A DNA stretch of 64,000 nt, taken from positions 1,078,638-1,142,637 of the forward strand of contig CP166130.1 in the NCBI GenBank assembly GCA_041228335.1. The letters run 5' to 3'. The position numbers were made by a program, and so were the translations under genes. Of the stretch, positions 9,271-18,500 are shown piece by piece. Position 1 is the stretch's first letter, and each line of letters starts with the position of its first letter. The notes below the pieces were generated by a model. It was given only the letters and a program-made list of their open reading frames with translations. It was not told the DNA's origin and did not search any database. Source of the stretch: Alphaproteobacteria bacterium LSUCC0684. GTDB lineage: Bacteria; Pseudomonadota; Alphaproteobacteria; Puniceispirillales; UBA1172.

Positions 9271-10170
9271 ATGACAGGCATAGCAGAAGCAAATATTCAT
9301 CCTCGGATTTTTCCTGATCCAGATGCTGAAGGGTTGACGGCGGAAATCAACGGGGTGGATGAAAGCGGGGCATCGGTGACAGTGCCGGTGGTTGTTGAAA
9401 AACCCATGACAATCTTTCTCAACCGACAGGAAATAGTTACCTCGATGACGCTTGGGGACTGGCCGGAATATATGGCGGTTGGATTTTTGCGTAATCAGCA
9501 CATGCTCCATGATGATGATACGGTGACAGCGGTCGATGTTGATGAAGATCTTGGGGTGATTGTCGTCCGGACTGAGCGTGAAACCGATTACGAAGTTAAA
9601 CTTCAGAAAAAGATACGAACAAGTGGATGCGCCCAAGGTACGGTTTTCGGTGATATGATGGAACGTTTTGAGCGCATCTCGCTGAACCCGGATGCCCGAA
9701 TACACACAAGCAAGTTGATGCGACTGACCAAGACCATTAATACCACCCCGAGCCTTTATCTTTCTGCCGGGGCCATTCATGGCTGTGTCCTTGCATCAGG
9801 TGAAGAGGCACTTGTTTATATGGAAGATATCGGTCGCCATAATGCGGTTGATAAAATCGCTGGCTGGATGTTTTTGAACAAAGTGAGGGGAGAGGACAAA
9901 ATATTTTATACTACCGGCAGGTTGACAAGTGAGATGGTGATCAAGACCGTGCAGATGGAGATCCCCATACTTGTCTCACGTTCCGGGTTCACCGAAAGCG
10001 GAGTAGATCTTGCACGCAAAGCTGGGTTGACTCTGATTGGCCGAGCTCGGGGGCGGAGGTTCACTGCTCTTTCCGGGCTTGAGCGCATTATATTCGATGC
10101 CTCTGATGATGATGGCGATGAAGCGGATACTCTTTCCTATCAGCGTCGGCAGCAGAGGCAGCACCGATGA
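9271..10170 (+). CDS. fdhD: FdhD, formate dehydrogenase accessory sulfurtransferase
   Basis: FdhD transfers sulfur from a cysteine desulfurase to the molybdenum cofactor of formate dehydrogenase. The product (299 residues from ATG 9271, which has AGGAAGG eight bases upstream; ATG 9250 would add seven residues) has the family segments MTIFLNRQEIVTSMTLGDWPEYMAVGFL, ALVYMEDIGRHNAVDKIAGW and TTGRLTSEMV. The usual CxxC loop is here a single cysteine, TSGCAQGTVF. The stop overlaps the start of mobA in an ATGA arrangement, which links two molybdenum cofactor functions. No formate dehydrogenase structural gene is in the window. Confidence 0.92.
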   Translation: MTGIAEANIHPRIFPDPDAEGLTAEINGVDESGASVTVPVVVEKPMTIFLNRQEIVTSMTLGDWPEYMAVGFLRNQHMLHDDDTVTAVDVDEDLGVIVVRTERETDYEVKLQKKIRTSGCAQGTVFGDMMERFERISLNPDARIHTSKLMRLTKTINTTPSLYLSAGAIHGCVLASGEEALVYMEDIGRHNAVDKIAGWMFLNKVRGEDKIFYTTGRLTSEMVIKTVQMEIPILVSRSGFTESGVDLARKAGLTLIGRARGRRFTALSGLERIIFDASDDDGDEADTLSYQRRQQRQHR

Positions 10171-10823
10171 TATCGAAACAAAAGGTGCTAGGCGTAGTCC
10201 TCGCCGGGGGATTGGGCCGCCGCATGGGGGGCGGGGATAAGCCCATGACCGATCTTCTCGGCCGTTCTATCCTTGACCACGTTTTGGAGCGCACCCGACC
10301 TCAATGCAATGGGATGATCATCAATGCCAATGGTGATCCGGCAAGGTTTCAGTCATTTGGTCTGCCAGTGGTTCCAGACGGTATCGAAGGGTATCCAGGG
10401 CCGCTTGCCGGGGTGCTAGCATCGATGGACTGGGCGGCACAGAACAGCCCGATGGTAACACATATCATGAGCTTTGCTGGTGATGCCCCGTTCATTCCCC
10501 GTGATCTGGTAGCGCATTTGATGAAGCCCATCTTGGCTGGTGCTGATATGGCAAGGGCGAAATCCTTTGGTCAGCGTCATCCCGTGTTTGCTATCTGGCC
10601 GGTTCGTGTCCGGGCAGATCTTCGCGATAAGCTTGTGAACCAAGAGATGCGAAAGATAGATCTCTTTACCGCTGCGTATGATATCACCGAGGTTGATTTC
10701 ACCGGTGTGCCCGACCCTTTTTTCAATATCAATACGCCAGAGGATCGTGACGAAGCGATACGAATACTATCAGCGCAGAGACGTGATGGAGAAGGTTTTG
10801 CAAAATCTTCAAAAGAAGCGTAA
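10167..10823 (+). CDS. mobA: MobA, molybdenum cofactor guanylyltransferase
   Basis: MobA attaches GMP to molybdopterin to give the guanine dinucleotide form of the cofactor. The 218-residue product begins with the nucleotide-binding loop LAGGLGRRMGGGDKP and has GYPGPLAGVLASMD, then FAGDAPFIPRDLV, and the substrate segment FGQRHPVFAIWP, all as in MobA. The C-terminal FFNINTPED is also conserved. It is translationally coupled to fdhD by a 4-base overlap. Confidence 0.93.
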   Translation: MISKQKVLGVVLAGGLGRRMGGGDKPMTDLLGRSILDHVLERTRPQCNGMIINANGDPARFQSFGLPVVPDGIEGYPGPLAGVLASMDWAAQNSPMVTHIMSFAGDAPFIPRDLVAHLMKPILAGADMARAKSFGQRHPVFAIWPVRVRADLRDKLVNQEMRKIDLFTAAYDITEVDFTGVPDPFFNINTPEDRDEAIRILSAQRRDGEGFAKSSKEA

Positions 10824-10847
10824 AAGCTCGAAAGAAAAGGACATCCG

Positions 10848-11780
10848 ATGAAGACCATTGAATCCGCCCGTCACATGGCCAAGATCTATACCGCGGCAAT
10901 AGATCGATTTGCCCAAAATCTTAATGATAATTTCAGCAAGGCCGTTGACCTGATCTATGGCGCCGAAGGTCATGTTATCGTGTGCGGGATGGGAAAGTCT
11001 GGCCTTTTTGGGCGCAAGATTTCCTCCACCCTTGCATCAACCGGTACGCCTTCCATTTTTCTGCATCCAGCGGAAGCTATTCACGGTGATCTTGGTAAAG
11101 TCCGCCGTGGTGAAGTCGTCATAATGATTTCCAATTCTGGCGAAACCGAAGAAATTATCCGTCTTCTACCTGCGTTCAAAAGGCTTGAGGCGCCGATTAT
11201 CGCCCTTACCGGGGCTTCTCATTCCACTCTTGGTAAACATGCCGATACAATACTGGACATCTCGGTCGACAGGGAGGCTTGTCCGCTGAACCTTGCACCC
11301 ACTACATCTGGACTGGTGACGCTTGTTGTAGGTGATGCGCTTGCTATTGCGCTGATGGAAAAGCGTGATTTCAAACCTGAGGATTTCGCAGCAACTCACC
11401 CGGGTGGTGCCCTTGGGCGCCGACTTCTTTCCACCGTTGGAGATACCATGATCCGGGATAATCTGCCCTTTGTATCTCCTGATGAAGTGATGAAGAATGT
11501 GATTGTCACCATGACACATGGTCGTCTTGGCATAGCGATTGTTGGTAGCCCGGATAAACTTGAGGGGATAATTACCGATGGTGATCTGCGGCGTGCGATG
11601 GTCGATGATATTGATATCAGCACTGCCACCGCCGAAGACCTAATGACGCGAAGCGTACTTACAACTCAGCCACATGTTCGAATGGCCGACGCAGAACAGC
11701 GTATGCAGGAAGCCCGTGTGCAATGTCTTGTAGTCACCGAAGATAGCGGTGCGGTACTAGGCGTGGTGCAGATTTTCTGA
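10848..11780 (+). CDS. kdsD: KdsD/KpsF-type D-arabinose 5-phosphate isomerase
   Basis: This enzyme converts ribulose 5-phosphate to arabinose 5-phosphate, the first step toward Kdo for lipopolysaccharide. The 310-residue product has an N-terminal SIS sugar-isomerase domain (VCGMGKSGLFGRKISSTLASTGT, FLHPAEAIHGDLG, SNSGETEEI) and two C-terminal CBS domains (MIRDNLPFVSPDEVM... and DLMTRSVLTTQPHV...). This SIS-CBS-CBS layout is that of KdsD/KpsF/GutQ. An AAAGGA element lies before the ATG. It is cytosolic, with no membrane segments. The call of KdsD over GutQ is inferred. Confidence 0.92.
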   Translation: MKTIESARHMAKIYTAAIDRFAQNLNDNFSKAVDLIYGAEGHVIVCGMGKSGLFGRKISSTLASTGTPSIFLHPAEAIHGDLGKVRRGEVVIMISNSGETEEIIRLLPAFKRLEAPIIALTGASHSTLGKHADTILDISVDREACPLNLAPTTSGLVTLVVGDALAIALMEKRDFKPEDFAATHPGGALGRRLLSTVGDTMIRDNLPFVSPDEVMKNVIVTMTHGRLGIAIVGSPDKLEGIITDGDLRRAMVDDIDISTATAEDLMTRSVLTTQPHVRMADAEQRMQEARVQCLVVTEDSGAVLGVVQIF

Positions 11781-11799
11781 TCAATCTGGTTTATCTGTG

Positions 11800-12837
11800 A
11801 TGAGGCTTTCCGATTTTGATTATATTCTGCCGCCGGAATGTATTGCGGCAGAACCTGCTAACCCAAGGGATTCCGCGCGTCTCCTTGATATGCGGGGAGG
11901 AAAGCTCGAGGATCGGCAAATCTCAGATCTTCCCTTTTGCCTCAACCCTGGGGATCTGCTTATCGTCAACAATACAAAAGTGTTGCCTGCAAGGTTAATT
12001 GGCAAGAGGGGTGATGCCTCCATCTCCATTACGCTCCATCGGCGAATGGACGATCATCGCTGGCGATGCTTTGCAAGGCCGGCAAAAAAACTTCGGCTGG
12101 GAGATCAGGTAATTTTTTCCGAAAGATTTTCTGCTGAAGTGGATTTTATCGGCGAGGATGGAGAGCGCGGTCTTGCGTTTTCTAATGGAGGGGACGATTT
12201 AGAGCGCATGCTTGAGACGCACGGTACCATGCCGCTGCCACCATATATTCCACGACCTCAAGGTGTCAGAAATGATGATGCTGATCATTACCAGACGATG
12301 TTTGCAAGCCACACAGGTGCTGTTGCCGCGCCAACCGCAGGACTTCATTTCACCCCTGGCCTGCTTGATCGTATCAAGGCATCCGGTGCCTCAATAAGTC
12401 AAGTAACGCTCCATGTCGGGGCGGGGACTTTCCTGCCTGTAAAGGTCGAAGACCCGCGTGATCATGTCATGCACAAGGAATGGGGAGTGATACCAGACAA
12501 GACCGCCGAGATGATTACTCGCACAAAGAAAGAGGGTGGGCGTATCGTTGCGGTTGGAACAACGTCATTACGAATCCTTGAAAGCTGTTGGCGGGATCAT
12601 GGTGATATTCGCCCGTATGAGGCGGAAACCGATCTCTATATCCTGCCTGGATACAAGTTTGGTGTCATTGACATATTGCTGACCAATTTTCACCTGCCGA
12701 AATCCACGCTTCTGATGCTGGTATCGGCCTTTACCGGCAAAAGCTTGGTTGATGCTGCCTACGCCCATGCCATTGCTCATGGGTACCGTTTCTTTTCCTA
12801 TGGTGATGCCTGCCTGATGGAGCGCCGTGATGACTGA
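11800..12837 (+). CDS. queA: QueA, tRNA preQ1 ribosyltransferase-isomerase
   Basis: QueA adds the ribosyl moiety of S-adenosylmethionine to preQ1 in tRNA to give epoxyqueuosine. The 345-residue product starts [16 protein letters not shown] (ATG 11800, preceded by an in-frame GTG) and has [62 protein letters not shown] and [19 protein letters not shown], all hallmarks of QueA. It overlaps tgt by 8 bases and heads a queA-tgt-queG group. Confidence 0.96.
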   Translation: MRLSDFDYILPPECIAAEPANPRDSARLLDMRGGKLEDRQISDLPFCLNPGDLLIVNNTKVLPARLIGKRGDASISITLHRRMDDHRWRCFARPAKKLRLGDQVIFSERFSAEVDFIGEDGERGLAFSNGGDDLERMLETHGTMPLPPYIPRPQGVRNDDADHYQTMFASHTGAVAAPTAGLHFTPGLLDRIKASGASISQVTLHVGAGTFLPVKVEDPRDHVMHKEWGVIPDKTAEMITRTKKEGGRIVAVGTTSLRILESCWRDHGDIRPYEAETDLYILPGYKFGVIDILLTNFHLPKSTLLMLVSAFTGKSLVDAAYAHAIAHGYRFFSYGDACLMERRDD

Positions 12838-13957
12838 ATTTTCCTTCACCCTCAAGACAACCGATGGTGCAGCTCGCCGAGGTGAAGTTAAAACTGCGCA
12901 TGGCGTGATCCAGACACCTGTTTTCATGCCTGTAGGGACGGCCGCGACTGTTAAAGCCATGACGGTGGATGATGTCTGGGCAACAGGGGCAATGATCATT
13001 CTGGCAAACACCTATCATCTGATGTTGCGCCCCGGACCTGAACGGGTTGAGCGGTTGGGTGGCGTGCGCCGGATGATGGGCTGGGATGGTCCCTTGCTCA
13101 CGGATTCCGGAGGCTTCCAGGTCATGTCACTTGGGGCGCTCAGAAAAATTGATGATGACGGGGTGACTTTCCGTTCGCATCTTGATGGCTCTGAGCATCG
13201 TCTTACACCAGAAAGATCTACGGATATTCAGCGTATGCTGGATGCAACCATCACCATGGCCTTTGATGAATGCACGCCATTTCCTGCAGAAAAGGATGTT
13301 GCAGCTTCCTCCATGCGTCTTTCTATGGCCTGGGCGAAGCGCTGCCGGGAGGCATTTGTTCATCGTCCTGGATATGGGCAGTTTGGTATTGTTCAGGGAT
13401 CGATTTTTCCAGATCTGCGGGCTGAGAGTGTGGCCGCACTGGAAGAGTTGAATTTTGAAGGCTATGCCGTGGGGGGGCTTGCCGTAGGGGAAGGGCAGAA
13501 CGCCATGTTCGAAACCCTTGATGTAACCACGCCTCTGATGCGGGCAGATAAACCCCGTTACCTTATGGGGGTTGGCAAACCGGATGACATTGTTGGTGCC
13601 GTGGCAAGAGGAATTGACATGTTCGATTGCGTTCTGCCGACACGTTCTGGTCGCACGGGGCAGGCATTTACGAGGCGGGGAGCTGTGAATATCAAGAACG
13701 CGCGGCACGCAGATGATACCCGCCCTCTCGATGCGGGGTGCCATTGCCCGGCTTGCACGCGCTATTCCCGGGCATATCTTCATCACCTTTTCAAGGCTGA
13801 TGAAGTTCTTGGGCTGATGCTGTTGAGCCGTCATAACATAACCTATTATCAGGATCTGACTCGTGGCATTCGCGATGCGATTGAGGCTGGGGAATTTCAA
13901 AGATTTCAGAAAGAATTTGAAGCCAATCGAGCTTCGGGTGATATAGACCCATTGTAA
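12830..13957 (+). CDS. tgt: Tgt, tRNA-guanine transglycosylase
   Basis: Tgt exchanges guanine 34 for preQ1 in tRNAs with GUN anticodons, the step before QueA. The 375-residue product shows [11 protein letters not shown], the [11 protein letters not shown] motif with the first catalytic aspartate, [26 protein letters not shown] with the nucleophilic aspartate, and the zinc site [17 protein letters not shown]. The start ATG 12830 lies within the end of queA, in keeping with coupled translation. Confidence 0.97.
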   Translation: MTEFSFTLKTTDGAARRGEVKTAHGVIQTPVFMPVGTAATVKAMTVDDVWATGAMIILANTYHLMLRPGPERVERLGGVRRMMGWDGPLLTDSGGFQVMSLGALRKIDDDGVTFRSHLDGSEHRLTPERSTDIQRMLDATITMAFDECTPFPAEKDVAASSMRLSMAWAKRCREAFVHRPGYGQFGIVQGSIFPDLRAESVAALEELNFEGYAVGGLAVGEGQNAMFETLDVTTPLMRADKPRYLMGVGKPDDIVGAVARGIDMFDCVLPTRSGRTGQAFTRRGAVNIKNARHADDTRPLDAGCHCPACTRYSRAYLHHLFKADEVLGLMLLSRHNITYYQDLTRGIRDAIEAGEFQRFQKEFEANRASGDIDPL

Positions 13958-14020
13958 CCAGTCCCATCTTTCACCATCTGCTCACTTTGATCTTTGGCCG
14001 TTTTGGGGCATGGTGACTTT

Positions 14021-15184
14021 ATGAAGGACGATGCTGATAAAATTCGTGCGCGCATTCGTGAAGATGCAAATAATGCAGGGTTTGATCGTATAGGCTTTAC
14101 TTCGGCAGGCCCGGACAAGCAACAAGCCAAGCAACTTGATGCCTTTATCGAAAATGGTTTCATGGGGGACATGCATTGGCTTGAGGAAACTCGAGACAGG
14201 CGAATTCACGCCCAGGCTATGTGGCCTGATGCCAGGACCGCCATTGTTCTGTCAATGAATTACGGCCCTGATCACGACCCGATGGAAAATCTCAATGCCA
14301 GAGGATGTGGAAATATATCGGTATATGCCCGCGGCAGGGATTATCACGATGTCATCAAAGGCAGACTCAAGCAGATCGCCAGCAGAATTGCCGTAAGGGA
14401 AAAGGTTGCCGTCAAGGTCTTTGTGGACACAGCGCCACTAATGGAAAAACCGCTCGCAGCCCGCGCAGGTCTGGGCTGGCAGGGAAAGCATACAAACCTT
14501 GTTTCCCGCGACTATGGCTCCTGGCTCTTTTTGGGGGTGATCCTTACCGATGCGGATTGGGCTGTGGGGACGGAAAACACCGATCATTGCGGCAGTTGCA
14601 CAAAATGCCTTGATATATGCCCGACAAATGCTTTTCCTCGACCATATCAACTCGATGCCCGCCGCTGTATTTCCTATCTTACGATTGAACATAAGGGGGC
14701 TATACCGCGTGAATTCAGGACTGCGATGGGCAACCGTATCTTCGGCTGTGATGATTGTCTTGCTGTTTGTCCATGGAACAGTTTTGCCCAACGCTCGGCC
14801 GAGATAAAGTTTCAGCCGTTGCCCGATTTGGGCCTGACTCCTCTGGAGGTGATGCTGAACCTTGACGAGACTGGATTCAGGAAACGGTATGCTGGAACGC
14901 CGGTACGACGTGTCGGGTATATCCGTTATCTTCGTAACGTGCTTATTGCTGCTGGAAATTCCGGCATGAAATCTCTTATCCCTTGGATCAAGGTCCACCT
15001 TGATAGTTATGATCCCATCGTTCGGGGCTCGTCGGTCTGGGCGCTCTCTTGCCTGATGTCCCCATATGAGATTGATGCACTGGCGAAAGTATCCATCAAA
15101 AAAGAAAAGGAACAAAGCGTTCGCCAGGAATGGGCGTTGGCGATGGATAAGCCAAGTCAAGAACGTGTGAACACTACCCAATGA
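14021..15184 (+). CDS. queG: QueG, epoxyqueuosine reductase
   Basis: QueG reduces epoxyqueuosine to queuosine in tRNA, using cobalamin and two [4Fe-4S] clusters. The 387-residue product (ATG 14021; an upstream TTG at 13994 is less likely) has the two ferredoxin-like cysteine sets, CGSCTKCLDICPTNAF and CDDCLAVCPWNSFA, the segment DTAPLMEKPLAARAGLGWQGKHTNL, and a C-terminal HEAT-like helical repeat. It completes the queA-tgt-queG group in pathway order. A tRNA-Gly on the other strand follows 41 bases downstream. Confidence 0.95.
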   Translation: MKDDADKIRARIREDANNAGFDRIGFTSAGPDKQQAKQLDAFIENGFMGDMHWLEETRDRRIHAQAMWPDARTAIVLSMNYGPDHDPMENLNARGCGNISVYARGRDYHDVIKGRLKQIASRIAVREKVAVKVFVDTAPLMEKPLAARAGLGWQGKHTNLVSRDYGSWLFLGVILTDADWAVGTENTDHCGSCTKCLDICPTNAFPRPYQLDARRCISYLTIEHKGAIPREFRTAMGNRIFGCDDCLAVCPWNSFAQRSAEIKFQPLPDLGLTPLEVMLNLDETGFRKRYAGTPVRRVGYIRYLRNVLIAAGNSGMKSLIPWIKVHLDSYDPIVRGSSVWALSCLMSPYEIDALAKVSIKKEKEQSVRQEWALAMDKPSQERVNTTQ

Positions 15185-15225
15185 CAATAATTTGCCAAAC
15201 ACTTAAAATTTATAGTAAAAATAAA

Positions 15226-15299
15226 TGGAGCGGTCGACCGGACTCGAACCGGCCCTAAGAGCTTGGAAGGCTCTTGTGCTACCACTACACCACGACCGC
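15226..15299 (-). tRNA. tRNA-Gly (anticodon TCC)
   Basis: On the minus strand the 74-base cloverleaf begins GCGGTCGTGGTGTAG. The acceptor stem GCGGTCG pairs with CGACCGC, the anticodon loop CTTCCAA gives TCC, and the T-arm is GCCGGTTCGAGTCCGGT. The discriminator is T and the 3' CCA is encoded. It lies between queG and the giant repeat gene, transcribed towards queG. Confidence 0.95.
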
Positions 15300-15505
15300 A
15301 GCACGCGTTTTTATAGCATCAGCGCTCAGACTTGGAAAGCCTTAAGCATATTGATCTTCTGATTTCATATCGGATGTGATGTCGCTTTTTACTTGAATTA
15401 CACTTTTCATTGCATCACTATATATGAATAAAATTTATAGTTTTAATGCCGTTCTGGTAAGTGCTTTAAATCCAAGTAGATGAATACTTCGCTGGGGATG
15501 AAGCA
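15300..15505. other. AT-rich leader upstream of the giant repeat gene
   Basis: About 200 bases without a gene, clearly richer in A and T than the coding sequence on either side, with runs such as TATATATG and AATAAAATTTATAG. It must hold the promoter of the giant gene at 15506, and the tRNA-Gly promoter faces the other way from its left end. I could not place a convincing -35/-10 pair. A GATGAAG sequence precedes the ATG at 15506. Confidence 0.4.
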
Positions 15506-18500
15506 ATGAAGACGGTCAGACAAAGGGAAGAGGCCCGACATATAAACTACCCCAAACGCAAAGGGGAAAAAGACAATAGAGGCAAAAACGCAATTTTATT
15601 GCTTTTATTGATTGACGGTATTCTTATTGCGTATCTCTTCACATTACTTGAGAGCGATGAGGGTGAGAGCCAGCCGAATGATGTAGCCAGAATATCTCTC
15701 CCAGATACCGAAACTCTCTTTGTCCCTCTATATTTTCTTGATCTTGAAGGGCGTCATCCGCCCCTGGCATCGCGCAATAAAGATGTAAGATCGCATATTG
15801 CTGAACTTGAACCTTTTGTTGCGGAAAAGAACAACATATCCACAACGGACCTGCCCATTAGTGGTCAAACAGCAATTCCCACAATCAACGCTGACCCAAC
15901 GCCAAAAATTGATACCACTGATACCACTCATGCCAGTGTGCAGAGTTTACATGAACCCGGGCCTGTAAATACACCGGAACATGTACCGGATATCAATACA
16001 AATCTTCCCGATACAGAGCATCTTGTTCCTGACCTGGGCGATTTTATAATCCCTGTTCTTCTTATTAACAATAGATCAGATGGAGAAGATGGGTCTTTTA
16101 TCCGTCCGGTAATTGATCGTGAAAAAACACCGCCCGTGGAAGGGAATGCAGATATCGACGATACTGGCAATGAAAACAGGGATGATCCCGAGGTTAACAC
16201 ATCGGAAGAAGGAAATAATGAAACAGATGAGATCAACCCAACCGAGGAAGACGACGCATCCTCAGGCACCGATGATAATACAGACCCTGATGATAATACA
16301 GCCCCAGATGATCAAGAAGACAGCGATAATAAAGATAACACCGACGATATAATCGATGAGAACGATGTGCTCGAGATCACGTCCGGCGGGTCTGGTCTTG
16401 TTCTGCCGGAGAGGGTGAAGGTCGAGGCAGAGAAGGTGGTGTATACGGCGGAGGGGACGTATGACCTGGCGGCGATCATCTGGTCGTTGGTGGCTGGTGA
16501 TGACGGCAATTTGTTCGAGATCGACAAGGACAGCGGCAAGGTGACGTTCCAGAAGGGCACGACGCCGGACTTTGAGACGAAGGATACATACACGTTCACG
16601 GTTCGGGCAACCTCGGGGCTTCTGACGGCGGATCAGGTGGTGACCCTTGCGGTTGAGGACGTGGATGAGGTGCCGACGGCGATGACGCTCACGGCGAGCA
16701 CGGGGAGGGTTGCGGAGGGAGTGACGGCGGCGCGGCAGCTGGCGGAAATCGGATTTACGGATGACGTGCCGGGGGTGAACACGGCGGAGGTGAATACGGT
16801 CGAGGTCGGCGGGAAGGTGCTGTTCGAGATCCGAAGCGGGACGCAATTGTGGCTGAAGGCGGGGGTTGATCTGGACCATGAGACGGCCACGAGCCATGTG
16901 GTGACGGTGACGCCGAGCGTGAGCGGAACAGGGAGCGCACCGCCCGCGCAGACCTTCACGCTGCAGGTATCGGATGAGAATGAGGCGCCGGAGATCACGT
17001 CCGGCGGGTCTGGTCTTGTTCTGCCGGAGAGGGTGAAGGTCGAGGCAGAGAAGGTGGTGTATACGGCGGAAGGGACGTATGACCTGGCGGCGATCATCTG
17101 GTCGTTGGTGGCTGGTGATGACGGCAATCTGTTCGAGATCGACAAGGACAGCGGCAAGGTGACGTTCAAGGCGGCGGTGACGCCGGATTTTGAGACGAAG
17201 GATACATACACGTTCACGGTTCGGGCAACCTCGGGGCTTCTGACGGCGGATCAGCAGGTGACCCTTGCGGTTGAGGACGTGGATGAGGTGCCGACGGCGA
17301 TGACGCTCACGGCGAGCACGGGGAGCGTTGCCGAGGGGGTGACGGCGGCGCGGAAGCTGGCGGATATCGGATTTACGGATGATGTGCCGGGGGTGAACAC
17401 GGCGGAGGTGAATACGGTCGAGGTCGGCGGGAAGGTGCTGTTCGAGATCCGAAGCGGGACGCAATTGTGGCTGAAGGCGGGGGTTGATCTGGACCATGAG
17501 ACGGCCACGAGCCATGTGGTGACGGTGACGCCGAGCGTGAGCGGAACAGGGAGCGCACCGCCCGCGCAGACCTTCACGCTGCAGGTGACGGATGAGAACG
17601 ATGTGCTCGAGATCACGTCCGGCGGGTCTGGTCTTGTTCTGCCGGAGAGGGTGAAGGTCGAGGCAGAGAAGGTGGTGTATACGGCGGAGGGGACGTATGA
17701 CCTGGCGGCGATCATCTGGTCGTTGGTGGCTGGTGATGACGGCAATCTGTTCGAGATCGACAAGGACAGCGGCGAGGTGACGTTCCAGAAGGGCACGACG
17801 CCGGATTTTGAGACGAAGGATACATACACGTTCACGGTTCGGGCAACCTCGGGGCTTCTGACGGCGGATCAGCAGGTGACCCTTGCGGTTGAGGACGTGG
17901 ATGAGGTGCCGACGGCGATGACGCTCACGGCGAGCACGGCGAGCGTTGCGGAGGGAGTGACGGCGGCGCGGCAACTTGCGGCAATAGGATTTACGGATGA
18001 TGTGCCGGGGGTGAACACGGCGACAGTGAATACGGTCGAGGTCGGCGGCAAGGTGCTGTTCGAGATCCGAAGCGGGACGCAATTGTGGCTGAAGGCGGGG
18101 GTTGATCTGGACCATGAGACGGCCACGAGCCATGTGGTGACGGTGACGCCGAGCGTGAGCGGAACAGGGAGCGCACCGCCCGCGCAGACCTTCACGCTGC
18201 AGGTGACGGATGAGAACGATGTGCTCGAGATCACGTCCGGCGGGTCTGGTCTTGTTCTGCCGGAGAGGGTGAAGGTCGAGGCAGACAAGGTGGTGTATAC
18301 GGCGGAGGGGACGTATGACCTGGCGGCGATCATCTGGTCGTTGGTGGCTGGTGATGACGGCAATCTGTTCGAGATCGACAAGGACAGCGGCGAGGTGACG
18401 TTCCAGAAGGGCACGACGCCGGACTTTGAGACGAAGGATACATACACGTTCACGGTTCGGGCAACCTCGGGGCTTCTGACGGCGGATCAGGTGGTGACCC

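Noticed and set aside
15226-15299. tRNA-Gly as an integration site for an island carrying the giant gene
   Set aside because: No integrase and no direct repeat of the tRNA 3' end was found beyond the giant gene (around 26.5 kb).
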